19,020 bases of DNA from an uncultured Collinsella sp. (GTDB taxonomy: Bacteria > Actinomycetota > Coriobacteriia > Coriobacteriales > Coriobacteriaceae). The stretch covers positions 1-19,020 of the forward strand of contig URYW01000032.1 of assembly GCA_900552145.1 (NCBI GenBank). Reading direction: 5' to 3'. Positions 6,618 to 13,691 of the stretch are shown here, piece by piece; positions within the stretch are counted from its first letter, which is position 1; each line of letters starts with the position of its first letter. A program made the translations under genes and the position numbers. The notes under the pieces are model-generated. The model saw only the letters and a program-made list of their open reading frames with translations. It was not told the DNA's origin and did not search any database.

Positions 6618-7568
6618 TTAGCAGGAGAAGTCGACGCTGTCGATGATGTCCTTGAGGGCCTTTGCGGAGGCGGTGAGCTCATGCTGCTCGTCATCGTTCA
6701 GCGGCACGGGGACGCGGCAGACAACGCCATCGCGGCCAACAACGGTCGGCATGGAGATGGCCAGATCGGACAGGCCGTACTCGCCCACCATAAGCGAGGA
6801 GACGGGCAGAACGGTCTGCTCATCGCGCATGACGGCAGTGCAGATGCGCTTAACGGCCATGGCGACGCCATAGTAGGTGGCGTGCTTCTTCTCGATGATG
6901 GTGTAGGCGGAGTTCTTGACGTCCTCGGCGATGCGCTTCTCGGCGGTCTCATGCTCCAGGTGGCCGTGAAGCTCGCAGAAGGTGTTCAGTGGAACGCCGG
7001 CAACCTGAGCGCTGGACCAAGCGACAAACTCGGAGTCGCCGTGCTCACCCATGACATAGGCCTGGACATCGCGCGGGTCAACCTCGACGTGGGCACCAAG
7101 CATCTGCTGCAGACGGCCGGTGTCGAGCACGGTACCGGAGCCGATGACATGGCCCTCGGGCAGGCCGGACATCTTGATGGCGGCATAGGTCAGAACATCG
7201 ACCGGGTTGGAGACGATGAGCAGAATGCCATCGAAGCCGGACTTCTTAATCTCGGGGATAATGGACTTAAAGATGCTGACGTTCTTGTTGACCAGGTCCA
7301 GGCGGGTCTCACCGGGCTTCTGGGCAGCGCCAGCGGTGACGACGATCATGGCGGCGTCGGCGACATCGGAATAATCGCCGGCGTAGATCTTCATCGGCTC
7401 GGCAAACGTCATGCCGTGCGCGATATCCAGAGCCTCACCCTCGGCGCGGTTCTTGTCCACGTCGATGAGGACCATCTCGGAGAACAGACCGCTCTGCATC
7501 AGCGCGAACGCCGAAGACGAACCGACGAAACCGCAGCCGACAATAGCGACCTTCTTCTCGTTAACCAT
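6618..7568 (-). CDS. ldh: L-lactate dehydrogenase
   Basis: NADH-dependent reduction of pyruvate to L-lactate, regenerating NAD+ in fermentation; cytoplasmic, normally a tetramer. The protein is 316 residues from the ATG at 7568, which has GGGAG upstream and puts the Rossmann motif VAIVGCGFVGSS at the N-terminus. The longer in-frame ORF only adds leader-hairpin sequence. The specificity loop AAQKPGETRLDL has Gln83, the residue that selects pyruvate over oxaloacetate (malate dehydrogenases have Arg), and Arg89 for the closing loop. Asp149, Arg152 and the catalytic His176 in GEHGDSEF are all present. It stands alone between its own leader hairpin and a strong terminator, so it is probably monocistronic. 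Confidence 0.95.
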   Translation of the reverse strand: MVNEKKVAIVGCGFVGSSSAFALMQSGLFSEMVLIDVDKNRAEGEALDIAHGMTFAEPMKIYAGDYSDVADAAMIVVTAGAAQKPGETRLDLVNKNVSIFKSIIPEIKKSGFDGILLIVSNPVDVLTYAAIKMSGLPEGHVIGSGTVLDTGRLQQMLGAHVEVDPRDVQAYVMGEHGDSEFVAWSSAQVAGVPLNTFCELHGHLEHETAEKRIAEDVKNSAYTIIEKKHATYYGVAMAVKRICTAVMRDEQTVLPVSSLMVGEYGLSDLAISMPTVVGRDGVVCRVPVPLNDDEQHELTASAKALKDIIDSVDFSC

Positions 7569-7594
7569 AAGAAACTCCCATCTCACTCCACAAA

Positions 7595-7625
7595 CAAGCC
7601 GCCCGGGAACGACCCGAGCGGCTTG
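7595..7625 (-). promoter_or_regulatory. 13-bp leader hairpin in front of ldh
   Basis: On the minus strand CAAGCCGCUCGGG pairs with CCCGGGCGGCUUG across a UCGUU loop, with a single G-U wobble. The bases that follow are UUUGUGGAG and then the ldh ribosome site. It ends 27 bases before the ATG. It could be the terminator of the upstream aminotransferase gene, a partial terminator/attenuator of ldh, or an mRNA-stabilising stem. The short U-tract does not decide this. Confidence 0.6.
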
Positions 7626-7768
7626 CCGTAATCCCAATACATCCAATCGGGACTTTGATTATGCTCCTATTCGCAGCCAAAAATCGACCGTTTACCGAAA
7701 TTGTTTGCAGGATTCGTAAAATAACTGCACGAAATCGGTTTCGAGCTATTGACGAGTCGAAATAGGTT

Positions 7769-8932
7769 CTAATACAGGCCCGCCTCGCGAATGGCCTCGA
7801 CAGCCAAAGCGATCTGATCGGGCGGCAGGACCAGTGCCATACGCACGTGCCCCTCGCCCGAAGGACCAAAGCTCGCGCCCGGCGTCACCACAACGCCGGC
7901 CTTCTCCATGAGCTCCTCGCAAAACGCCATGGAATCGGTGCGGCCACCGGGAAGCTTGGCCCACACAAACATAGAGCCATGCGCGTTGGGACGCTCCCAG
8001 CCCAGGCCCTCAAGACCGTCGCACAGGGCATCGCGGCGCTCCTGGTACTTCAGACGCTGCGCCTCGACCTCATCGCGCGGGCCATTAAGGCACGCGATGG
8101 CGGCCTTCTGGATCGGGAAGAACATACCGAAGTCGATCTGGCAGCGCAGCTTGGCAAAGGCAGAGACCACGTCCTCTCGGCCGACCAAAAAGCCGATGCG
8201 CGCACCGGTGACGTTAAACGACTTGGAGAGCGAGAAAAACTCAACGCCCACCTCGAGCGCGCCGGGATACTGCAAGAAGCTGCCGCCCGGCTCGCCGTCG
8301 AACACAATGTCCGAGTATGCGTTGTCGTGAACGATCAACAGGTCGTGCTCGCGGGCGAAAGCGATGATCTCCTCGTAGATCTCGGGCGTGCCCACCGAGC
8401 CCACCGGATTGGCGGGCAGTGACACGATCATGTACTTGGCACGGTCGGCCACCTCGGGGTCGATGCCCGCCACATAGGGCAAGTAATTGTGCTCGGCAAC
8501 CAGCGGATAGTACTCGAGCTTGGCATCGGCGATCTTGGCGCCCGCCTCAAAGACCGGGTAGCACGGATCGGGAACCAAAATAGTGTCACCTGGATCGAGC
8601 AGAGCCAGGCCCAAATGGCCCACGCCCTCCTGCGTGCCGTTGCACGACTGCACCATGGACGGCGTAATGCCGGAGACACCAAAGCGACGCTCATAGTAAT
8701 CGCACACGGCTTGCTTGAGTTCGGGCAGGTCGCGCAGGGCATACTTCCACATCTCGGGATCTTGGGCTGCTTGCGTGAGTGCCTCGACCACGTGGTCGTA
8801 CGGCTTAAAGTCGGGCGTGCCCACGCTCATGTTATAAATGGTCTTGCCCTGGGCCTTCAGCGCGAGCAGTTTGTTGTTGAGCGAGGCGAAAACCTCCGCG
8901 CCAAAGCGGTCGAGACGCTGCGATGCCTGCAT
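7769..8932 (-). CDS. Class I/II PLP-dependent aminotransferase
   Basis: Transfers an amino group using PLP; substrate not determined. The protein is 387 residues from the ATG at 8932, which has AAAGGTGG just upstream; the longer ORF runs through a terminator hairpin and is rejected. Landmarks are the N-terminal NMSVGTPDF, Asn175 in ANPVGSVG (usually NPTG), Asp203 and Tyr206 in HDNAYSDIVFDG, the PLP-binding Lys237 in SLSKSFNVTGARIGF, and a C-terminal Arg in GHVRMAL. The SLSKSFN-TGARIGF region and overall layout look like the LL-DAP aminotransferase/AlaC group. It could therefore supply the missing aminotransfer step of the DAP route encoded at the left of the window, or simply make alanine or aspartate. 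That assignment is inference. The Pro-Val for Pro-Thr change in the NPTG motif is mildly unusual. Confidence 0.88.
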   Translation of the reverse strand: MQASQRLDRFGAEVFASLNNKLLALKAQGKTIYNMSVGTPDFKPYDHVVEALTQAAQDPEMWKYALRDLPELKQAVCDYYERRFGVSGITPSMVQSCNGTQEGVGHLGLALLDPGDTILVPDPCYPVFEAGAKIADAKLEYYPLVAEHNYLPYVAGIDPEVADRAKYMIVSLPANPVGSVGTPEIYEEIIAFAREHDLLIVHDNAYSDIVFDGEPGGSFLQYPGALEVGVEFFSLSKSFNVTGARIGFLVGREDVVSAFAKLRCQIDFGMFFPIQKAAIACLNGPRDEVEAQRLKYQERRDALCDGLEGLGWERPNAHGSMFVWAKLPGGRTDSMAFCEELMEKAGVVVTPGASFGPSGEGHVRMALVLPPDQIALAVEAIREAGLY

Positions 8933-8950
8933 GGTGCCACCTTTCGATAT

Positions 8951-8982
8951 AAAAAACGCGGCGCTCCGACAAGCGCGCCGCG
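8951..8982 (-). terminator. nadE terminator or aminotransferase attenuator
   Basis: On the minus strand CGCGGCGC and GCGCCGCG (8975-8982 and 8957-8964) form an all-GC stem, followed immediately by six U (8956-8951). It lies 68 bases after the nadE stop, but its U-run ends only 18 bases before the aminotransferase ATG. No room is left for a normal promoter between them, so aminotransferase transcripts probably have to read through it. Confidence 0.85.
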
Positions 8983-8999
8983 CGATACGGGCCATCAGA

Positions 9000-9022
9000 T
9001 TGCAAAAGTGTAACGCTTGCAA
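9000..9022 (-). promoter_or_regulatory. Candidate promoter/operator upstream of the aminotransferase
   Basis: The self-complementary hexamer TTGCAA occurs twice, 17 bases apart (9000-9005 and 9017-9022). Read on the minus strand, TTGCAA followed 17 bases later by TCTGAT could serve as -35 and -10. Any such transcript would cross the GC hairpin at 8951-8982. The match to consensus is modest. Confidence 0.35.
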
Positions 9023-9050
9023 CCCCCGTATTGGTTCAATTTAGCCAACC

Positions 9051-11051
9051 TTAGTCAATTGCATTGAGCGCGTCGATCTGTGCGAGCCACAGACGTGAGC
9101 TGGCGTCACTCGGCATACGCCAATCGCCACGCGGGCTGAGCGTCACCGAGCCCACCTTGGGGCCATCGGGCAGGCAGCTGCGCTTGAACTGCTGGGCAAA
9201 GAAGCGACGATAGAACGTACGCAACCACGTGTGGACGGTCTTGGCGTCGTAGACGCCCTCGAAGCTCTTGAGCGCCATGCGGTAGATCTTGCCCGGCTCA
9301 AAGCCAAAACGCAGCAGGTAGTAGAGGAAGTAGTCGTGCAGCTCGTACGGGCCCACCAAATCCTCAGTCTTCTGCGCAATCTCGCCGTCGCCCGTGGGCG
9401 GCAGAAGCTCGGGAGATACCGGCGTATCGAGGATATCGAGCAAGACCTCGGCAATGCGCCCGCCAAAGACATCAGCCGCATAGCGCACCAGATGGCGCAC
9501 AAGCGTCTTGGGCACGCTCGCGTTGACGGCGTACATGCTCATGTGGTCGCCGTTATAGGTAGCCCAGCCGAGCGCCAGCTCCGACAGGTCGCCGGTTCCG
9601 ATGACAAAGCCGCCAGCCTGGTTGGCCAGGTCCATCAGAATCTGCGTACGCTCGCGGGCCTGGCTGTTCTCGTAGGTCACGTCCTGCACGGCCGAATCGT
9701 GCTCAATGTCCTTGAAGTGCTGCTCCACAGCCGCGTGGATCGAAACCTCGCGGAAGCTCACACCCAGGTCGCGAGCGAGCGACTCGGCATTCGACTTGGT
9801 GCGATGCGTCGTGCCAAAACCTGGCATGGAGACCGCCGTGATACCCGTACGCGGCAGCCTCAGCGCATCGAAGGCACGCACGGTCACAAGCAGTGCCAGC
9901 GTGGAGTCCAGGCCGCCCGAAAGACCGATGACTGCAGCCTTGGTACCCGTATGGGCAAGGCGGGTCTTGAGGCCGGCGGTCTGCAGGTCGAGGATGGTCT
10001 CGCAACGCTCGGCCAGGTCGCCATGGTCGGCCGGCACAAAGGGCGCACGCGGGAAAACGCGGTCGACATCGCAGGCATCGCGCAGGCCGGGAGCCTCGGA
10101 GAGTGTGCCCTCAAAAGAGAACTCTATGGTCGTGGCCTCCGGCGCATCGTCCGCGCGCGTCCACGTCGTCGAGCGACGGCGCTCGGCAACCAGACGGTCA
10201 AGATCGACATCGGCCACCGCCATCTCGCAGGTGAGGAGCTTCGTGGCGGCGAGCTTAGATCCGTTTTCGTAGACGAGGTTCTCGCCCGCAAAGACCATGT
10301 CGGTCGTGGACTCGCCCTCGCTCGCATCCGCGTAGGCATAGGCGCAGTACAGGCGCGCGCTTTGATTAGAGATAAGGCTGCGGCGGTAATCTGCCTTACC
10401 GATGATCTCGTCGGAAGCGGAGGGGTTGAGAATCACCGTCGCACCGGCAAGCGCCATCTCGGTCGAGGGCGGCGCAGGTACCCACAGGTCCTCACAGACC
10501 TCGACGCCCAGCACCAAATCCTCGGCACCCTCATCACAGCAGCGGTAGACAAGCCCCGAACCCAGCGGAACCGGACCCTGACCGGCAAATTCAACCCACA
10601 CAGGATCTGCGGGCGCCGGAGCAAACCAGCGGCGCTCGTAGAACTCGCCATAGTTGGGCAGATACTTCTTGGCCGTAAGACCCAAAAGCTCGCCCGCGCA
10701 GCACACGGCGGCGCAGTTGTAGATATTCTCGGCAACTGCAACGGGGAGACCGATGGTAAAGACAATCGGCAGCTCACGAGTCTCATCGAGGATATGCACC
10801 AAAGCAGCCTCGCAGGCATGCAGTAATGTGCGGTTATGGAACAGATCGGCCGCGGTATAGCCGCACAAGTTGAGCTCGGGCAGCACCAGAGCACGAACGC
10901 CGCGCTCGACAGCCGCGCGAACAGCCGCTAACGCAACCTCGGCATTGCCCTCGACATCGGCCACGCGAATCTGCGGCGACGCCGCCGCCACACGCAAAAA
11001 GCCATCGTTCTTATTAGCCGAAACGCAGCATTGCCTTGTTGATCTGGACAC
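9051..11051 (-). CDS. nadE: Glutamine-dependent NAD+ synthetase
   Basis: Final step of NAD+ synthesis: ATP-dependent amidation of nicotinate adenine dinucleotide with ammonia from glutamine. The protein is 666 residues, the normal size of the two-domain enzyme. The N-terminal nitrilase-type glutaminase domain carries the triad Glu59 (VLPELNLCGY), Lys128 or Lys129 (TAKKYLPNYGEFYERRWF) and Cys186 (GVEVCEDLW). The C-terminal synthetase domain has the ATP-binding P-loop GLSGGLDSTLAL, then GTGDLSELALGWATYNGDHM. The start is a GTG at 11051 with AAGGGG about eight bases upstream. Later in-frame starts exist near residue 19, so the first 15 or so residues are uncertain. A terminator-like hairpin follows at 8951-8982. 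It sits at the left edge of the AT-rich island. Confidence 0.95.
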   Translation of the reverse strand: MSRSTRQCCVSANKNDGFLRVAAASPQIRVADVEGNAEVALAAVRAAVERGVRALVLPELNLCGYTAADLFHNRTLLHACEAALVHILDETRELPIVFTIGLPVAVAENIYNCAAVCCAGELLGLTAKKYLPNYGEFYERRWFAPAPADPVWVEFAGQGPVPLGSGLVYRCCDEGAEDLVLGVEVCEDLWVPAPPSTEMALAGATVILNPSASDEIIGKADYRRSLISNQSARLYCAYAYADASEGESTTDMVFAGENLVYENGSKLAATKLLTCEMAVADVDLDRLVAERRRSTTWTRADDAPEATTIEFSFEGTLSEAPGLRDACDVDRVFPRAPFVPADHGDLAERCETILDLQTAGLKTRLAHTGTKAAVIGLSGGLDSTLALLVTVRAFDALRLPRTGITAVSMPGFGTTHRTKSNAESLARDLGVSFREVSIHAAVEQHFKDIEHDSAVQDVTYENSQARERTQILMDLANQAGGFVIGTGDLSELALGWATYNGDHMSMYAVNASVPKTLVRHLVRYAADVFGGRIAEVLLDILDTPVSPELLPPTGDGEIAQKTEDLVGPYELHDYFLYYLLRFGFEPGKIYRMALKSFEGVYDAKTVHTWLRTFYRRFFAQQFKRSCLPDGPKVGSVTLSPRGDWRMPSDASSRLWLAQIDALNAID

Positions 11052-11118
11052 TGGAGGCCCCTTCTACCCTGAGATTCAGTCTAACGGACGTTCACATATC
11101 TCTAACTAGCCAAAGCAA

Positions 11119-11138
11119 CCTCCCAGTTTACTGAGAGG
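11119..11138 (-). promoter_or_regulatory. Small hairpin between the peptide island and nadE
   Basis: On the minus strand CCUCUCAG, loop UAAA, CUGGGAGG forms an 8-bp stem with one G-U pair, about 70 bases before the nadE start. There is no U-run. It may be part of the nadE leader or a leftover of the island boundary. I see no clear promoter for nadE in 11052-11181. Confidence 0.35.
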
Positions 11139-11181
11139 CCAACCTGTGCTAAGAGCATGTAGTTCAAAAATATCTTTAATT

Positions 11182-11215
11182 AAAAAAGGAGAAATCGATA
11201 ATCGACTTCTCCTTT
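11182..11215 (-). terminator. Rho-independent terminator of the peptide/radical SAM operon
   Basis: On the minus strand AAAGGAGAAGUCGA pairs with UCGAUUUCUCCUUU (one G-U wobble) across a 3-base loop, followed by six U. It lies 24 bases after the stop of the 36-residue peptide and ends the AT-rich operon. Confidence 0.92.
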
Positions 11216-11239
11216 AAGCGAGGCGAGTAAATTCCGAAA

Positions 11240-11350
11240 CTAATGGCAGAATTTATCCATGTAGTCCTCAAAGTCGAACACTTCTACCACGACGCCCTCT
11301 TCCTGAAACTCTTTCAGCTGCTCCAAGAGATCTTTGTTAATAACGTCCAT
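11240..11350 (-). CDS. 36-residue acidic peptide, candidate RiPP precursor
   Basis: A short gene too small for usual ORF cut-offs, but with the marks of a real one. The ATG at 11350 has an excellent Shine-Dalgarno (GAGGAGG, seven bases before). The gene starts 13 bases after the radical SAM stop and ends 24 bases before a strong terminator. The N-terminal half (residues 1-19) is an amphipathic helix of leader type containing LLEQLKEF and ending in EEG. The C-terminal half is VVVEVFDFEDYMDKFCH, rich in Asp/Glu and aromatics with a single Cys at position 35 and a terminal His. There is no signal peptide or membrane segment. Genomic position next to a radical SAM enzyme and exporter suggests a substrate that is modified and exported. 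Function is inference; I do not recognise the peptide family. Confidence 0.75.
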   Translation of the reverse strand: MDVINKDLLEQLKEFQEEGVVVEVFDFEDYMDKFCH

Positions 11351-11363
11351 GCAGAAACCTCCT

Positions 11364-13643
11364 CTATCTAATCAATTGTAGTATATCTGCTTTCATGCAA
11401 TTATCAACCAACTTGTTTAATTGCTCCTCGCTTGCCGATAGTCCCTCTTTTTTCAAAATGTCGCGCACCTCGTTCTTAGTAATCGGCTTTTCAAACAACG
11501 AAAGCAAAGCGAACGAAAAATCATTAACCGCACACATTCTATGGGTGGCACAACTCAGCAGTACTCTTAACCCCTCTTTTGAGCGTCCGACTTCTTTCAC
11601 AAACGAACTTTTAACCAATTGAAAACCATTATCGTGCATTACATAATCGGCATCGATATTTGTATTCAGCAATCCATAATGCAACAGTTCTTCTATCGCC
11701 CTTGTCAGCTCGAGATCGCCCTGATCAAGGATAAGAGAAATGCTACAATCGGCCTCCAATAAACGGGCCAACTTAAGGTATACCAACTGGGAAACAGCAT
11801 AGACATGATGGTATTCAGAATTATAGAAGTAGGCAAATGGCTCAACGAGCACGACAGAGGTCTTGGAATCCAGCCAGATTCGATCAGCTGGATTTAGACT
11901 AGTCAGCCGTCGCTTTACTTTGGTCAAATGTCCCTTATACCTGACAGCGTGAATAGAATCTAGGATCCAGGTCACCTCTGAAATATGAAGCCGCTGGGGC
12001 AAGTCAATTGTGTCGCTACCGTTTATGACTTCTTGCATATAAAAATCAATATGATGCTCATCAGATAAGGATTTTGCTTCATTTAAAGTTAAACCAGTGC
12101 CTGAAACATAATCCACTTCGAGGCGCAAATCCTCATATTGGGACTTCGGCATTACAGAGACACCATACTTATCGGGATGATTCCAAACATCCGACCCCAT
12201 AACGAGACCAAAATTCGTAAATCCTCTCGTGGAATATGGAACACCACATACCTGTTTTGAATAATTCAAAACATTCTCTGTATAAGCTAAGGTGTTCAGA
12301 GCCTCTTCTTTAGTTTCGGTCGGAAAGCCAATCATAAAGAATAGATGAACAGGAATACCCGCATTGAGACAATCATGGATATTGCGATCAATCCAATCAA
12401 CTCTCGTGTTCTTCTTCATTAGATCAAGAACTCTTTGGTTGTATGACTCGAGGCCAAACTGAATCTGCCTACATCCACTTTGGTATATCTTGTTGAAAAC
12501 GTCTGTACTTAGGGTTGGAGAGAACCTCGTTTCTCCATGCCAGAAAAACGTTTTTCCCGATGCGTTTATTTCATCCGCGAGTTGCTCCATTCTTTTGCCT
12601 TCGAATGTTTCATCCACAAAAGAGAAAACTCTCGTGCCGTATTTTTCATTTAACCGACACATTATTTCAAATACTCTCGATATAGGCATCTTTCGGTAAC
12701 AACCACCGGTAGCACCGGGAATGGTGCAGAAGGCGCAATGATTAAAACACTGCCTAGAGGAATAAACCGGCAATATTAACTCAGGCATGAAGTATTTAGA
12801 AAGGGCGAAGCCATCGAAATCGGGAACTGTATCGTTGATAAATGTTTGCTCAATCCGATGGTTTTTATATATCTTTCCACCTTTAGCATGGCAAAGGTTT
12901 GGAACACAGTCGAGATTGTCATCACCAGAGTCAAGAGCCTCAAGAAGACGTGCAAGCGGCTCTTCGCCGTCATACATCATTATCGAATCAATGTATTCAA
13001 AAAAGGGATGCCATTCTTTCATGCAGTCATCTGCTAAACGAGTAATGTAATTGCCGCCCAATGAGACGTGTTTAACAGATGGACATTCTTCTTTAATCAG
13101 TTTCGCTAACGTAACTGCAGAAATCAATTGGAAACAGCCGCTCACCGAAATCCCAATAAACTCGATTTTTTCCCTCTGAATACGCTTAAGAAAGGCAATT
13201 TCATAGAAGGAAATAAACGGATTATGCAAGGTATCCGCAAGCGATTTCATTATTTCTGGTGTCGAATAATAATCATAGGGCAGATCTATGGAGTTGAACG
13301 TGTATTTAACTCCATATGAGACGTGATTTATGATATAGAGTGCATTTCTAAAAATGTTTTCAGCATATTGTCTTTCTTTTAGATTAAAGTATCTCTTCGA
13401 TCTGAAAATATCTTTTGCCTCGTCAACATTAAGTGCTGACTTTTGTATCAACTCGATTGTTAATTGAACATTCGAACTAAACGAATCCTTTGATTCCCGA
13501 TACCTTTTACAGCACTCTTCGACATGTCTATAAGATAGGAGGTCATCGTAAAATTCCACGTTTAAGTCAACGATGTCAACTTTATATTGTTCAACCTCTT
13601 GAAGATATGACTTCAAAACAGGCAAGGCAAGATACGGCCCCAC
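11364..13643 (-). CDS. B12-binding-type radical SAM protein (start disrupted)
   Basis: A probable peptide-modifying enzyme that uses S-adenosylmethionine and a 4Fe-4S cluster. The open frame gives 759 residues from a GTG at 13643. Order: a Rossmann-like N-terminal domain of the cobalamin-binding type (VDIVDLNVEFYDDL; IEFIGISVSGCFQLISAVTL; VKHVSLGGNYITR), without the DxHxxG cobalamin motif. Then the radical SAM barrel with Cys299, Cys303 and Cys306 in SRQCFNHCAFC, followed by FSFVDETFEGKR, FFWHGETRFSP, IQFGLESYNQRVLDLMKK and HLFFMIGFPTETKEEAL. Then about 200 C-terminal residues that look like one or two small strand/helix domains. The GTG lacks the usual first strand. A better start at 13684 is one base out of frame (see 13644-13684). 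AT-rich like its neighbours. Activity depends on whether that frameshift is real. Confidence 0.85.
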   Translation of the reverse strand: MGPYLALPVLKSYLQEVEQYKVDIVDLNVEFYDDLLSYRHVEECCKRYRESKDSFSSNVQLTIELIQKSALNVDEAKDIFRSKRYFNLKERQYAENIFRNALYIINHVSYGVKYTFNSIDLPYDYYSTPEIMKSLADTLHNPFISFYEIAFLKRIQREKIEFIGISVSGCFQLISAVTLAKLIKEECPSVKHVSLGGNYITRLADDCMKEWHPFFEYIDSIMMYDGEEPLARLLEALDSGDDNLDCVPNLCHAKGGKIYKNHRIEQTFINDTVPDFDGFALSKYFMPELILPVYSSRQCFNHCAFCTIPGATGGCYRKMPISRVFEIMCRLNEKYGTRVFSFVDETFEGKRMEQLADEINASGKTFFWHGETRFSPTLSTDVFNKIYQSGCRQIQFGLESYNQRVLDLMKKNTRVDWIDRNIHDCLNAGIPVHLFFMIGFPTETKEEALNTLAYTENVLNYSKQVCGVPYSTRGFTNFGLVMGSDVWNHPDKYGVSVMPKSQYEDLRLEVDYVSGTGLTLNEAKSLSDEHHIDFYMQEVINGSDTIDLPQRLHISEVTWILDSIHAVRYKGHLTKVKRRLTSLNPADRIWLDSKTSVVLVEPFAYFYNSEYHHVYAVSQLVYLKLARLLEADCSISLILDQGDLELTRAIEELLHYGLLNTNIDADYVMHDNGFQLVKSSFVKEVGRSKEGLRVLLSCATHRMCAVNDFSFALLSLFEKPITKNEVRDILKKEGLSASEEQLNKLVDNCMKADILQLIR

Positions 13644-13684
13644 TGGACTCCATCCTGGGGAAATACTAAAAGCGTTTTAGGCAT
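13644..13684 (-). pseudogene. Frameshifted true N-terminus of the radical SAM gene
   Basis: From the ATG at 13684, eight bases after the MFS stop, the frame reads MPKTLLVFP and then goes out of register at a run of four C (minus strand; G at 13657-13660). It ends at a TGA at 13613-13615 after 23 codons. With five C it would read MPKTLLVFPPGWSP and continue straight into VGPYLALPVLKSYL, the standard opening of B12-type radical SAM proteins. The corrected protein would have 773 residues. Confidence 0.75.
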
Positions 13685-13691
13685 ATCAACG

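Noticed and set aside
8933..9022. Aminotransferase starting upstream at 9022
   Set aside because: The extension would translate the terminator hairpin and U-run and lacks a ribosome site; the ATG at 8932 has AAAGGTGG and matches the family's N-terminus.
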